Shown: one piece after another, positions 48,401 to 60,513 of the stretch
Position numbering within the stretch: position 1 is the stretch's first letter
Layout of the letters: every line of letters begins with the position of its first letter
Assembly (NCBI GenBank): GCA_963971225.1
Contig: OZ020267.1
Location: forward strand, 70,841,718-70,905,717
Direction of reading: 5' to 3'
Source: Melieria omissa
Taxonomy: Eukaryota; Arthropoda; Insecta; Diptera; Ulidiidae
DNA length: 64,000 nt
Translations under genes and position numbers: made by a program
Notes under the pieces: model-generated
Told to the model about the DNA's origin: nothing
The model's database searches: none
Seen by the model: only the letters and a program-made list of their open reading frames with translations

Positions 48401-50705
48401 AAATTAGATAACTTTTTAATTTGACGTTTTCTTTCAATTTAGATACTTTTTTTTTAATTTTGGCTGAAGTTAATGAAGAAATATTCAAATTATCGTTAGG
48501 CTTAAACATTTTTATGTGTAAGTAATTATTACAGCCACAACGATGTAATTACTCACAAAGAAAAACACTCTAAAATACAGAGTCCGAGTATAGATTTTAT
48601 ACAATTTTAACTCCCCCAGCAAAAATCTGTAGTGAAAGGTTTAAAACCGCTTAAGTTCCACAACATCGAAATCGAAAATTATGCAATAAATCAAGTCTAA
48701 TGTGCAGACAAAAACTCAAACAATGACAAAGAAGTCATGTACTTCTGAGTTTGAGTTGTTGAAATAATATTCTGTCTAAATACGATTCTTTGTTGACCTT
48801 CTTTTGTACAACAGTGAGGTTGTTTCTTCATTAAATCAGCGCAAGTCTACATCACAGTCTACAGTCGAGTCTATAATTAGCCCAACTTTGGCATTGCTTT
48901 CTCAGTAGAAAATCAAGAAAACTCAATAATTCTCTGCCACTTTATTGATTCCTCAAATCGCAATCACCTCATAGAATAATTTTGCAAACAAAATTTGCTT
49001 ATTTTCTAAGTGCTTGCTTCCCCCAGTTTAGTCTAAACATCCCCTCGAGATATCACCATCTGCTAGTGATATGCTTTCAACATTGTTTTGGTTATTTATA
49101 GCATAGTTTTTGGCACATTTTCAGCTCTAAAATGCTTCACTTGAATTTAACACCGCCTGATGCTGAGCACAGCAATCACCGCTCATTCCTTCTTATTCCT
49201 GTAATCGTATACCTCGTAACTAACGCTCACAACGCACAACAACAATGCACTTACTGCCATGTGCATGCACACACACATACATGATTACAAATACAAATAC
49301 ATGCACAGAATAGTACACAATGGTTCAACAACGGCGCAATGCACTGCACAGTGGGCACGTGCAGCTTGTTGAGTGAAAAACAATATCCGTCCTTAACAAA
49401 AGACGCCTTAAACATGAACTACCTGACTGCCGCACGCACGTTTCGCCGCCGTCTGACTATTTGCAGTCGCTGTGCGTGCAATCAAATGCGCTCAAGAACG
49501 CCGCAAAGTGTGCCACGTAAAATGTAAAACGATGCACGTAGGCGAGCATAATATGTGCTGTTAGCAGACGAAATGCGCAGCGACGAGCTGAAAGCTGAAA
49601 CTTGACGACGCGAGACCGCCGCTAAACACTGTAGCAGTAAATAGTGCTCGAGAAACAAAGACGCGCGCGCGCATAAAATGCCAACTAAGACAAATTGTCA
49701 TAAATTGTAGAATGTCAGCGCGCGCGACAATGCGACACATGCATACAGCCTGAGAGAGTGAGAGAGCGAAAAAAGAGATGGAGAGAGCATTAAGCGCGTT
49801 GCATAAATGCAACGAGCGCCTTGAAATATGCCACAATTTGCTGCATTTATTAGAAGCTCACTCACTTAGTCAAACTTGAAAGCATTTGCATGTGTGTGAA
49901 TGTGTGAAGGTCTACTTTAACGCGTCGCTGGTTAAATGTGTGTCAAGACGACCGCTGACAATGTGCGCTCAAAATAATATTTTCCATCTAACAAACACAT
50001 TGTTGTAGCATAATTTTTGGCGCCACATTAACTTGTAAGTGCTGCAGTGTGCACTGACTGTTTCATTTATAGTTTTCAGCCGAAATATTTTAAACACACA
50101 CAAACACACTCCAGCTATCAACTGACGTGCTGACAACTGTTGCCAGGCGGCCTTGTGCAAAATAAAGCATATTTTCAGGCCGTATGCACCGAATTGTTGT
50201 GGCACATTGTTTTGGTGCTTTTGCATGGCGCTGCATTTTAATTGCACGCACGCTCATTCAAACACACTCACTCACTCACACAGAGTTGAGCAGACAGCGT
50301 GCAGCATTTGTAAGAGCATTTTAAGCCTAAAAGTATACACTAAGTAATTCAACATGCATTACACATGCTCAACCGACCGTAAAGTATGCAAATCAAATAT
50401 TTACATTTAGCGTCAGCACGTAGTTTTTGTTGGTTTCGCAGCGAAATATAATTATTGTGAATTGTTCATGTAAATAAAAATCTTTGTCGTGATGTCTGCG
50501 TCAGTTGACAGAAAGTTCGAGTGCAACAATTTTAGCTATTTGAGATCTAAACCGAATGCATTATTTGACAAAATTACGCACCCAAAAGTGCCTAAAATTA
50601 GATTTTGATGTGATGAATTTTTCATAATTATTTATTTAAATAGTTATAATTATTTATTTATTTAAATTAGGCTTATTTTATGTGATAAAATTGTTCATTT
50701 TACAG
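45441..50705. other. Unassigned spacer, some local repeats
   Basis: The part at 46130-46470 is GC-rich with a roughly 90-codon open frame that has no ATG. GT tract at 46549-46571 and a GTGTGAGA repeat at 46752-46797. A diverged ~154-bp direct repeat occupies 47840-47925 and 47994-48080 (GGAAAAATTAAT, GGTCAGTC). CA/AC tracts lie near 49265 and 50094. No supported gene, RNA or mobile element. Confidence 0.5.
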
Positions 50706-50715
50706 AAATATGATA
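50706..50715. repeat. Target-site duplication, left copy (LINE 2)
   Basis: AAATATGATA here is repeated exactly at 52945-52954, bracketing LINE 2. Both flanks belong to one diverged AT-rich sequence that becomes continuous if the LINE is removed. Confidence 0.85.
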
Positions 50716-50823
50716 GGTTAGGTTAGGTTGTACTGACTGCCAGCAAGGCCACGCATAGACCCTATTGGATCCTTGGCGATGCCAGTCGGAGTTCCGTTTA
50801 GGTGCAATTAAAGTAGTGAACTT

Positions 50824-52935
50824 TTAGGATGCTCGTAGTCTCACAAACTTCCAGAGAGGTATGACGCCTTGCCTCGAGACGTGTTCTAGTCCTTCAAAGG
50901 TCGGCGCTCCTAAGTACGTCAGGCGAGTTCTAGAGATGGTGGGGCAATGGCACAGTAGGTGTTCCAGAGTTTCTCTGCTGCCCACCTCCAGGCATTTCCT
51001 GCAGCTTTCGTCGTTCGTAATGCCCATTCTGTGAGCATGTGCTGCTGTGTCCCGTTAGTGCGCCTACTAGGGCTCTGCAGTCTATTCTTGGGAGAGTTAG
51101 TACGAATCTTGTTCCTTTTACATCGTTGTTACTTAGGTTGTTCCACGTAGCCTTTGCTTTCCCTTTCATGCGTTCCTCTAGTTGACCGTAAAGCGCTTGC
51201 AGGGGCATCAGTACATTGCTGATATGCTAATCTGGAAGGCTTACACCCTGTTTAGCAATAACGACCACTTCCTCGTTCCCCTCTATGCCTTTGTGTCCGG
51301 GTACCTAGTAAATGTGTAGCCTGCGATTAACAGCCAACTTTTCTAGCGCTTCCCGGCGCTGTAGGACATTTTTGGATGATAGACTATGGGAGGTTAGTGC
51401 CTTGATTGCTGCCTGGCTATCGTTGAGTTGGCGCTGGTATTTGTGGCGAGGCGAGTTCGGTCACTTTCCTGACAGCGAATACTTCCGCCTGGAATATGGT
51501 GCAGAAGTTGGGTAGTCGAAACGATTGTCTGATATTTAAATCTGAGCAATATACTCCCGCTCCGACACCCTCACTCGTTTTTGAGCCGTCTGTGAATACG
51601 TTAAAAGATGCATAACGAAGTTCTAAGCCTCGTCGCCGTCCTTTCCTCTCGATAGTGACTTTTATCCTTTTTCCAAATCTTAGGATCGGTGTCATGTAAA
51701 GCTCGTTATGGAGCCGTGTCCAAAAATGCTTTCTTTGAATTGCCCTATGGCCCTCAGTCTCCTAGCGGACTTAGCCGCCAGGTGTTTAGCAAAAAGGTCT
51801 ATAGGTGGCAGGTTGAGTATCGTGTTGAGGGCTGCCGTAGGAGTGGATTTTAAGGCTCCCGTTATATATAGCGCGGCGAGACGCTGAACCCTCTCCAGAG
51901 GCTTGAGGCATTCCACCACACCAGGACACCATAGAGTAAAACTGGCCTTACGACCGCTGTGAAACACTAGACTCACTCTACTCGACTTTACTCCGACTTT
52001 ACTCAACACTGCTGCGACTCTACTCGACTCTTCTCCGATTCTACTCGACTCTACTCCGACTCTACTCGACTCCACTTCGACTCTAGTCGACTCCACTTCG
52101 ACTCTAGTCGATTCCACTCCGACTCTAGTCGACTCTACTCCGACTCTAGTCAACTCTGCTCTGACTCTAGTCGACTCTGCTCTGACGCTAGTCGACTCTA
52201 CTCCGACTCTAGTCGACTCTACTCTGACGCTAGTCGACTCTACTCCGACTCTAGTCGACTCTCCTCTGACGCTAGTCGACTCTACTCCGACTCTAGTCGA
52301 CACTACTCCGACTCTAGTAGACTCTACTCCGACTGTAATCGACTCTACTCTGACTGCAATTGACTCTACTCCGACCGTAGTCGACTCTACTCCGACTGTA
52401 GTCGACACTATTCCGACTCTACTCGACTCTAGTTGATTCTACTTGACTCTAGTTGACTCTATTCTTGTACTCTACTCGACTCTACTTGGCTCTCGTCGAC
52501 TCTACACGACTCTACTCCGGCTCTAATTGACTCTACTCCGACTCTGCTCCGAGTCTAATCGATTCTACTTCGGCTCTAGTCGACTCAGCATCTTTTTGCA
52601 TGCGTATAGGGCATTACTGGCCTTTTTCACCCTTTCCTCCACATTGGGCTTCCACAGCAGTTTGCTATACAATATTACTCCTAAATATTTGGCGTTAGGT
52701 TTAAGTGTTTTACCACAACGGGTCGTATTATGGCCTAAGTGAGCTCTTCTAGCTGCCACCCTAACCTAACCTTAAGTGTAAGAGTGATCCCGTCCCCACG
52801 ACGGAACTTTGTATTTCTTAGTAAACAAAACCATGTCCGTCTTTTCTGCGTTCACCTCCAGGCCTGTCTTTGTAGCCCAGTCGTGAATTGTTTTTAGAGT
52901 AGCATTCATAAGGTCGCTAAGAGTAAAGAGGAAGT
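50824..52935 (-). pseudogene. LINE 2 ORF2 remnant, multiple frameshifts and stops
   Basis: Reading from 52935 downward, the first piece is a reverse-transcriptase segment (ATKTGLEVNAEKTDMVLFTK). Next comes AKYLGVILYSKLLWK (thumb-side motif), then the minisatellite, then ERVQRLAALYITGALKSTPT. A frame change leads to RNase H (FTDGSKTSEGVGAG; glutamate in FQAEVFA; NDSQAAIKAL). Within RNase H the WVPGH tryptophan codon is replaced by TAG, and the last catalytic aspartate is missing (NEEVVVIA). Two further frameshifts precede the C-terminal CRKC...EHLLCHC knuckle near 50960. The copy is clearly dead. Confidence 0.85.
51970..52590 (-). repeat. 21-bp minisatellite inside LINE 2 ORF
   Basis: About 29 units of 21 bp, each made of two similar halves (GACTCTACTCC and GACTCTAGTC on the + strand). 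In the LINE's reading direction the unit translates as VGVESTR-like heptads, and more than 20 consecutive units stay open in the frame of the LINE ORF. Unit length is a multiple of three. Confidence 0.9.
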
Positions 52936-52944
52936 TGCCCCTTT

Positions 52945-52954
52945 AAATATGATA
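52945..52954. repeat. Target-site duplication, right copy (LINE 2)
   Basis: AAATATGATA, identical to 50706-50715. Confidence 0.85.
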
Positions 52955-55510
52955 AAATTTCTGTAAAATTATTTATTCAACTAAAATTTTGTTTGCCTCA
53001 AATTGGCCATGATTTTGTAATGTAATAAAATTGTTGTACAATGAGTTTTTAGAATTGAAGTTTATTTGCCTTAAATTATGCTATAATTTTTTTTATGTGA
53101 TACAATTTTTTGTATAGTTATTTATTTTAATTAAATTTTATTAGTGTTGAAATTTAACGGTAAATTGAATTTAGAACGGTTAGGCACCCAAAAGTATGCA
53201 ACAATAATTGTTAATGTTTCACTTCATTTAATTAATTTCATTTAATTAATTTAGATTATAAATTTGCTGTTCATTGACATATCGAACGTTCAAGTTGTCA
53301 ATAGAACAATTTCAATGCGCTCTAAAATGCCTAAAATTATGCCATGATTACTGTTTTAATTAGAATTTTACTAAACAAAAAAGCAGTACACATCAATAAC
53401 AGTTTTTCATTGCAATGAAATTAAAAATTGCTTTGTTTAAGTTTAATTATGAAATTGTAAAATTTTTTAGTGCACGAAAAGTATGCAACAAGTTTGTGTA
53501 GCTAATGAAGTGCAGCTTTTATATTTACATTTTAATTACTAACAGAATTTTTGTTTACGTTTAACTTCAATCCAGTGATGTGTGTATTTTTCCCCTATTG
53601 AAGGACTCAGGATGGTTTTTTGTTTAAAACACGCAGCACCTGAAAATATGCAACAATTGTTGTAGCTTATGTGCTGTGAATCTAACCTGCTTTACTTGCA
53701 TATGGATCTGCACCATCTGGATGTAAAAAATCAGCGCACTCAATAACTGTCAATAACTTTTCAATGTTCCTTGTCTTCGTCCCTTACGAGCTTTTTCCGG
53801 CATTTTCCTTCTTTTTCTTTCGTACAAGCAAACTCTTCTCACATTTACAGTGCACAAATAAAGTGGCTGTAACATAAATCAAACTTTTAAAAAATCAGAA
53901 CAACAAAAAAAAGCAAATCACAGTAACGTCATTTGGCAAAAAAAATAACATTAAATATAAATGAAAAATACTCGTAAATGAAAAATGATAAAATGCTGGA
54001 ATGTTGAACAGGAACGTCAAATAAATGGCAACAAACTGCAGTTGGTGATATGCGAAATCGCACACAAACACAAACACAGACACACACACACACATTCACT
54101 CTCAAGCAGATCCAACTCAGCTTTCGTTTCGTGTGCACTGAAAAGCTTTAAATAGAAGAAATGCACTCGGCTTCAGAACGTTGGCGGACGTCTGCTGTCA
54201 ATGTGCGTGTAAAAATGCATTTCAATGCAATAACAACAACAACAAAATAAAGTAACAACGGTAGCGAGTAACAAGCAGAAATTTACAACAATGTCGCCGT
54301 GAAGAAATGCTCGGCATGTAGAGACTCACACTCACACTAACACACACTCACACTCACACAGCTAAAATGGACAGACAAAGCCGGACTTGCGCGCTTAAGC
54401 ACACTAGCAAAAATTTCTTTGCACATTCCTCCATTGTTTCTGACTCGGCTTCCGTTTCTGATTTTGTTTATTCGTTTTGGTTTATTTTTCTTTTTCTTGG
54501 CTGTAAGCCTTCTGCTGCCGTTGTTGTTGCCTTCGCACTGCTTGGCGCTGACTGCTGCTTGTTCCTCTGCTCTGCTTCTTTGCCTTTTTACCTCTTTTTG
54601 TCTGTGTTGGTGCTTTTTTGTTTTGTTGCTATCAACACGTTTCATGCTGTGCACCTTTGCTGTTTGCTGCAAAACGTTGCATGTGTGGCACACGTTAACT
54701 GTACACAATTCCTGCTGTGTCTTTCAACACTGATTCAATTGTTGGTGCTCTTCCTCTATCTGAAACAACAACAATTACAAAATCAGTTATGAAGGCAATG
54801 CCAACAGAAAAAAGAAACAGAAAATACAACAACTATAGCAATAAACAAAACAAAATTGCAATATTGCTAGGCAACAGAAAAAAAAACAAAATAAAAGGAA
54901 ACAACAACAATAAGAATGAAAAAGAGAAAACTACAAAAATATAATAAATTAATGTAAAAAATTATAAAGATAATTTAAAAAATCATATAAATTTTTTTTT
55001 ATAAAAAAATCTATACAAAATATAGTTATTGAAAAGAAATCTAAATCTAAAAATATAATAAATAAATAATAAATAATAAAATAAATAATAAAATATAATA
55101 AATAAATGATTAAAATAATTTTCAAAATTATATAAAATTTATTTTTATAAAAAAATCCATACCAAATGTAACTATTGAATAGAAATCTTAAAAAAAAATG
55201 TTTTTTGACAAAACAAGTCTTGTACGGGATTTAAAAGAACAACAACAATAATTGCAACAACCAAAAACAATCATGAAAATAAGTTAGTATCAACAATTTC
55301 AACGCAATATTTTCAGGGTTTTGTAGATAAATTGGCTTTATAAAATAATTAGTAAAAATTGCGATTACGTTGTAAAACAAAAAACTATTTTAATGACTAG
55401 AAAAACTGTGAATTCCGAGAATCAAAAAGTATTTAAGGGCTCACAAAGTTCCATGTCACCGTATGGTAACAAAACTTTGAAAGGGTTAACACTAATAGCT
55501 ACAACCACAT
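52955..55510. other. Unassigned spacer
   Basis: A loose repeat with CCCAAAAGTATGCAACAA and relatives recurs at 53188, 53470 and 53640, and also on the far side of LINE 2 at 50580. CA tracts at 54066-54096 and 54330-54360. Positions 54860-55200 are extremely AT-rich. Frames at 54337-54790 are open on both strands, with no recognisable product. Confidence 0.5.
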
Positions 55511-55514
55511 GTCC

Positions 55515-57590
55515 AAGCCAACAATGTCAACCGTTGGTATAATTGAAATAATAACAGTAAATGTATGGTAGGTTAGGTTAGGTAACAGAAGGTTACATTC
55601 ACTTTCATTCGGAGTTGGGTCCCGTGTGATTTTCTTGGACCTGGAAGTTGGGACCTCCCCTATCTGTTGGATTCGCTGTACATCCAGAAGAGATCTTGTG
55701 AAAATCATTTGATCCTGGACCAGAAAATTGTGTTCTCCCTTATCTACTGAATTCCCTGTAGATCCGTAGACGGAATCTTTTCAGAATCATTTGATGCTAG
55801 AAGAGGAACTTGTTCTCTACCTTCTATCTGTTGGATTCCCTATAGATCTGCATTCGAAATCTTTTGAGAACTATTTGGTCCTGGAGAAGGAATTTTGTCT
55901 ACTCTATCTGTTGGAATTCCCGAAGATCTATAGACAAAATCTTTTGAGAATCATTTGGTCATGGACGAGGAAAGTGTGTTTTTTATCTATTGGATTCCCT
56001 AAAGATCCAGACGGTATCTTTTTGGAACCATTCGGTCCTGGAGAAGGATTTGTGTCCTTTTCTATCTGTTGGAATTCCTGAAAATCTATAGACGAAATCT
56101 TTTGAGAATCATTTGGTCCTGGATCAGAAAATTGTGTTCTCCCCCAACTGTTAAATGCCCTGTGGATCCATAGACGAAATCTTTTGAGAGCCATTTGGTC
56201 CTGGACGAGGAGATTTTGTTCTCTATCTTCTATCTGTTGGATTTGCTGAAGATGCAGACGAAATCTTTTGGGAACCATTAAGTTCTAGACGAGGAAAGTG
56301 TGTTCTCCATCTACTATCTGTTGAATTCCTTGTAGATCCATAAACGGATTCTTTTGAGAACCATTTGGTCATAGACGAGGAAAGTGTGTTTTTTATCGTT
56401 TATCTATTGGATTCCCTAAAGATCCAGACGGTATCTTTTTGGAACCATTCGGTCCTGGAGAAGGATTTGTGTCCTCTTCTATCTGTTGGAGTCCCTTAAG
56501 ATCCATGGACGAATCTTTTGAGAGCCATTTGGTCCTGAACCAGAAAATTGTGTTCTCGCCCAACTGTTAAATGCCCTGTGGATCCATAGACGAAATCTTT
56601 TGAGAGCCTTGTCGTCCTGGAAGCCAGCAATGTCAACCGTTGGTACAATTGAAATAATAACAGCAAAAGTAAAGTAGGTTGGGTTAGATTAGGTTACAGA
56701 AGGGGTTTGTGCAAATTGCACTTTCACTCGAAGATTCTGTTGGGTCCCGTGTGATTTTCTTGGACCTGGAAGTTGGGACCTCTCCTATCTGTTGGATTCC
56801 CTATACATCCAGTAGAGATCTTGTGAAAATCATTTGGTCCTGAATCAAAAAATTGTGTTCTCCCTTATCTGCTGAATTCCCTGTAGATCCATAGACGGAA
56901 TCTTTTGAGAATCATTTGATGCTAGAAGAGGAAATTGTTCTCTATCTTTTATCTGTTGGATTACCTATAGATCTGCATTCGGAATCTTTTGAGAACTATT
57001 GGGTCCTGGAGAAGAAATTGTGTCTACTCTATCTGTTGGAATTCCTGATAATCTATAGACGAAATCTTTTGAGAACCATTTGGTCCTGGATCAGAAAATT
57101 GTGTTCTCCCTTATCTGCTGAATTCCTTGTAGATCCATAAACGGATTCTTTTGAGAACCATTTGGTAATGGACGAAGAAAGTGTGTTTTTTATCGTTTAT
57201 CTATTGGATTCCCTGAAGATCCAGTCGGTATCTTTTTGGAACCATTCAGTCCTGGAGAAGGATTTGTGCCCTCTTCTATCTGTTGGAATCCCTTAAGATC
57301 CATGGACGAAATCTTTTGAGAGCCATGTGGTCCTGGACGAGAAAATTTCGTTCTCTATCTTCTATCTTTTGGACTTGCTGAAGATGCAGACGGAATCTTT
57401 TGGGAACCATTAAGTTCTAGACGAGGAAAGTGTCTTCTCTTTCTACTATCTGTTGAATTCCTTGTAGATCCATAAACGGATTCTTTTGAGAACCATTTGG
57501 TAATGGAAATCGAGGAGATCAATAATCTTTGCATCAACTCTTTTCGCAAGCTATATCGAACAAGCCTCAAGCTGTAGAGAAGCACAGTGG
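55515..57590 (+). repeat. Two ~1.1-kb tandem blocks of ~80-90 bp repeats
   Basis: Block 1 starts at about 55515 and block 2 at about 56625. Both start with AGCCAGCAATGTCAACCGTT-like sequence, AATTGAAATAATAACAG and a GGTTAGGTTAGG-like motif. Each continues with GGGTCCCGTGTGATTTTCTT and then about ten units of GAATCTTTTGAGAACCATTT, GGTCCTGGA, TATCTGTTGGATTCCC and AGATCCATAGACG. Short frames in both directions follow the period but are broken. Confidence 0.85.
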
Positions 57591-58424
57591 TCTAGCAGGT
57601 GCTCGATTAATTCCACTGCATCCTCATCTCCTACAGCAAAATTAACTAAAATGAAAAGTAATTACGAAAAACAACAACAATTGTTATTATAATCGTTTAT
57701 ACAATAACAATAAAATCATAAGCGCACTTCACTTTCAACTACGCAGCGAATTTTTCTATAGTTCGTTTGCTCTCTCATAGTATTTAAAGCTTTTATAAAA
57801 ATTCCATTGCATACTTTTTGGGGTGGCCCGCTTAAATTGTTATTTATGCATTTCAATGGTGCTTTTGCACTACGCTACACGTTGTTGTCTTCGATATATA
57901 CACACACACATACATGTCATCCACCGCCCACAATAATCCCCTTTCCACCAACACTAATAGTTCAGCACAAAAAAATCAACGCACAATTGAAATAAAATCT
58001 CAAGCGAACATTGCAATGCTGCACTATGCTGAACTGAGCTGAGCTGAGCTACGCGCCGCTTAACTTTTGAGCGTGTGCGCCTGTAAGTGTGCTTCGCTAT
58101 ATTTACGGCGAATGAGTGCTGGCCAGTTACACCCTACACGATGTTATTAGGTTATATTCGCTGACAGTTTGAAACTCAAACTTAAAAAAATAAGCATTTA
58201 TTTTTTCTTTTAAGTTAGCGCCAAACAATACTCGAAAAGCAAATTGGTAGTTGTACATAGTTATATTTCCAACAATAATAAAATACAAATTTAAATATTT
58301 TCCACTTTTCAACGCTCTACAGTTTGCAATTTGAGACCTACAAATGTTTAAAAATTTAGCATAAATATAAAAAATTTACCATTTCATAAGCTTTCAGAGT
58401 CGCTGCTCTAAACACAGAATATTT
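57591..58424. other. Unassigned spacer
   Basis: Short CA tract near 57898; a GAGCTGAGCTGAGCT repeat at 58033-58049. No gene supported. Confidence 0.5.
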
Positions 58425-58571
58425 CATTTGTGCTATTCTTATAAATCTCATCTCCTTCATGTGGATAGCGATACAAGTAGACGGGTGTTTCACCAGCCCA
58501 AGCTGGGAACAGAACCTAGGGCCTCTGGTATGAGAAACCGACGCGCTTCCCTATGGAATATCGAGGCAAGC
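58425..58571 (-). mobile_element. SINE family 1, copy c
   Basis: The minus strand starts GCTTGCCTCGATATTCC. It carries a decayed B box (GGTTCTGTTCC, complement of 58506-58516) and the family body (GGGCTGGTGAAACACCCG, TCTACTTGTATCGC), and ends near ATAGCACAAATG. It sits directly behind the 3' end of mariner relic B, in the same orientation. Confidence 0.8.
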
Positions 58572-59230
58572 TTACTTGTTTCCCATCTCTCAAGCAGTTT
58601 TTACATTCCATCTTGAACAAATTTCTCATCTTTTCAAGGGATCCAAGTTAGAAACCATTTTTCGATTTTTGCGAAAGAAGTAAACCGGTAAACTGCCAAA
58701 TCGTGCCGAATTCGTAGGAACAACCAGTTATCAGAAGGAGAAATGTCCGGAGAATACTGCGGATGCAGTAAAATATCCCACTTCAGCTTTTGATTTATTC
58801 CCATGAATTTCAATCATACGAAGTTTGTTTGCTGGGTCCTCTTGCGTTTCACTCGAATCTTCATTGAGTAATGGCTGCAATTCTTTGTCTTCAAATTTGT
58901 TTGGCTGTCCAGAACGAGGCTTGTCTTCAATGCTGAAATCGCCATTCAGGAAACTTCGAAACCATTCTCTACATGATTTGTCAGTTGGACCAGAAGAAAC
59001 CTTCACAATCATTCGACGTGTTTCAGCTGCACTTTTCGTCCAATTAAAGCAGAAAACTAAATCCTTCGACAAATGCTGCTTAGTTAGTACAAAGTAGGAC
59101 TCAAAGTAATAAACTCAAAGTTATATTTAGTTCATATTTTCAACAGATGTCTAAACTGTCTTTCATCACAATCAGCTGTCACCCTGAACCATTCATAACA
59201 GCCAAAGCCATCTCTTGAAAATTAACTCCC
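58572..59230 (-). pseudogene. Mariner relic B: transposase with catalytic core deleted
   Basis: From 59110 downward the frame reads the mariner N-terminal helix-turn-helix region (LVFCFNWTKSAAETRRM ... CREWF ... NGDFSIEDKPRSGQP), to about 58860. After an abrupt loss of the middle, positions 58733-58572 encode mariner C-terminal sequence (DLAVYRFTSFAKIEKWF, KLLERWET) in another frame with two stops. The DDD catalytic segment is absent. The untranslated lead at 59110-59230 matches relic A at 40855-41065. Element ends are not resolved. It cannot make an active transposase. Confidence 0.8.
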
Positions 59231-60365
59231 CAAACATACAAAAATATAATATTTCTTCAAAATTTTATAGGTTTCCACATATTTCGAATTTCCCCAGATT
59301 TGATCTATATTTTAAAAATAAGTCCACATAGACCCACTTAAAAACTCTTAACTTTGTTTCTATGCTACACTCGTTTGTCTGTCACATATCCCCAGTTGCC
59401 AGCGCCGTCGTTTCCGTTTTCACCTACATTTTGCCTGCAACTCCGTTCATTCGCGCCATAATAATATTTTTCATTTTTATTTATTTTTATTTGTTTATTT
59501 TTTGTTTTTCATTTTACTAGCGCGGAAATGCTTTGGTTTTCATGATTTTTTTTTTGCTTCGTGCGCCACTAGAGAGTTTTTTAGTAGCTCAACATGCTGC
59601 ACACACACACACACCGGTACAACTGCATATTCAGTTCCACACACACACATACAGACACACTTGTGCCGCCGCGTGCTCAGGTGCTCGTCAGCATTTGTGC
59701 GCTCTTAATGAAATTGTAATAAAATGTAAGCGAAACCCATACATGTCTATGTATGTGTGTGTGTCTATGTGTGTGTATATGCGTTTGCAAGTGTGTTTGC
59801 TCAGGAATTATGCGTTTTTATTATTTTGCTCGACTTTTTAATTGAATTTTCAATACTTTTTTTCTATTTTTGTAATTGTTGTTGTTGCTATGTGCGAGTA
59901 GTGTGGCTGCCGTATGCCACACTCATAGCCGCAACCATTTCCCCCCGTTAGACCGTCGCGCATGGCAAAAAAGGTAAATTGCAACAACAACCAAAACGCG
60001 TTCACTCTCCACACTCGTTAAGCTTGCATGCATCCACTTAAGCATACTTACAGCAGCGCCGCCAGTTTGTCCACAAAGGATGCAAGTTTAAAAAACTCAA
60101 AACTTATGTGCGAGCACATTTTTTCATAATTAAATTCTCGCGGTGCGTTCGCGCTGCTCGCCTTGTGGCAAATTGGCAATGCCGAGTTCAGCGTTGAGAC
60201 TTTAGTTCGGTGACTTTAGTGCAATTAGTGCAACTTAAAACGTCGGCACATAATTAAGCAAGTCCGAGCAAATGTTTGCTGCCTTATTTGATTCATTGAC
60301 CCTATAAGAAGTTTTCAATTCGTTGGTTGACTTCAGACTTTAAATTGAATTCAATCAATCAATGT
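59231..60365. other. Unassigned spacer with CA/GT tracts
   Basis: CA tracts at 59598-59613 and 59638-59650, GT tract at 59750-59780. No gene supported. Confidence 0.5.
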
Positions 60366-60513
60366 ACGATTTCGATAGTCCAACGGGTAGAGCACTGGTT
60401 TCTCATACTAGAGGCCCTATGTTCGATTCCTAGCTCGGGTTGGTAAAAAATACTTGTCTACTTCTATCGCTATCCAAACGAAGCAGATAAAGGTTAAAAA
60501 AATCGCACAATGG
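60366..60513 (+). mobile_element. SINE family 1, copy d
   Basis: A-box region GATAGTCCAACGGGTAGAGC, B box TGTTCGATTCC (60420-60430, one change), body TAGCTCGGGTTGG and CTACTTCTATCGCTATCC, and the 3' end AATCGCACAATGGC. This copy keeps the longest 3' part of the family. Confidence 0.85.

Larger units (their letters stand above)
50716..52944 (-). mobile_element. LINE 2: 5'-truncated non-LTR element with 10-bp target duplication
   Basis: A 2,229-bp insertion on the minus strand, bounded by AAATATGATA on both sides. It begins within the reverse transcriptase and runs through RNase H and the C-terminal knuckle. It ends in an AACCTAACCTAACC tail (seen on the + strand as GGTTAGGTTAGGTT at 50716). 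Its domain order equals that of LINE 1, but the sequences are clearly different families. A 21-bp minisatellite has expanded within the reverse-transcriptase part. Confidence 0.88.

Noticed and set aside
50716..50730. Interstitial telomere remnant (TTAGG)n
   Set aside because: Only about three units, positioned exactly at the 3' end of LINE 2 inside the target duplication, so it is the element's tail.
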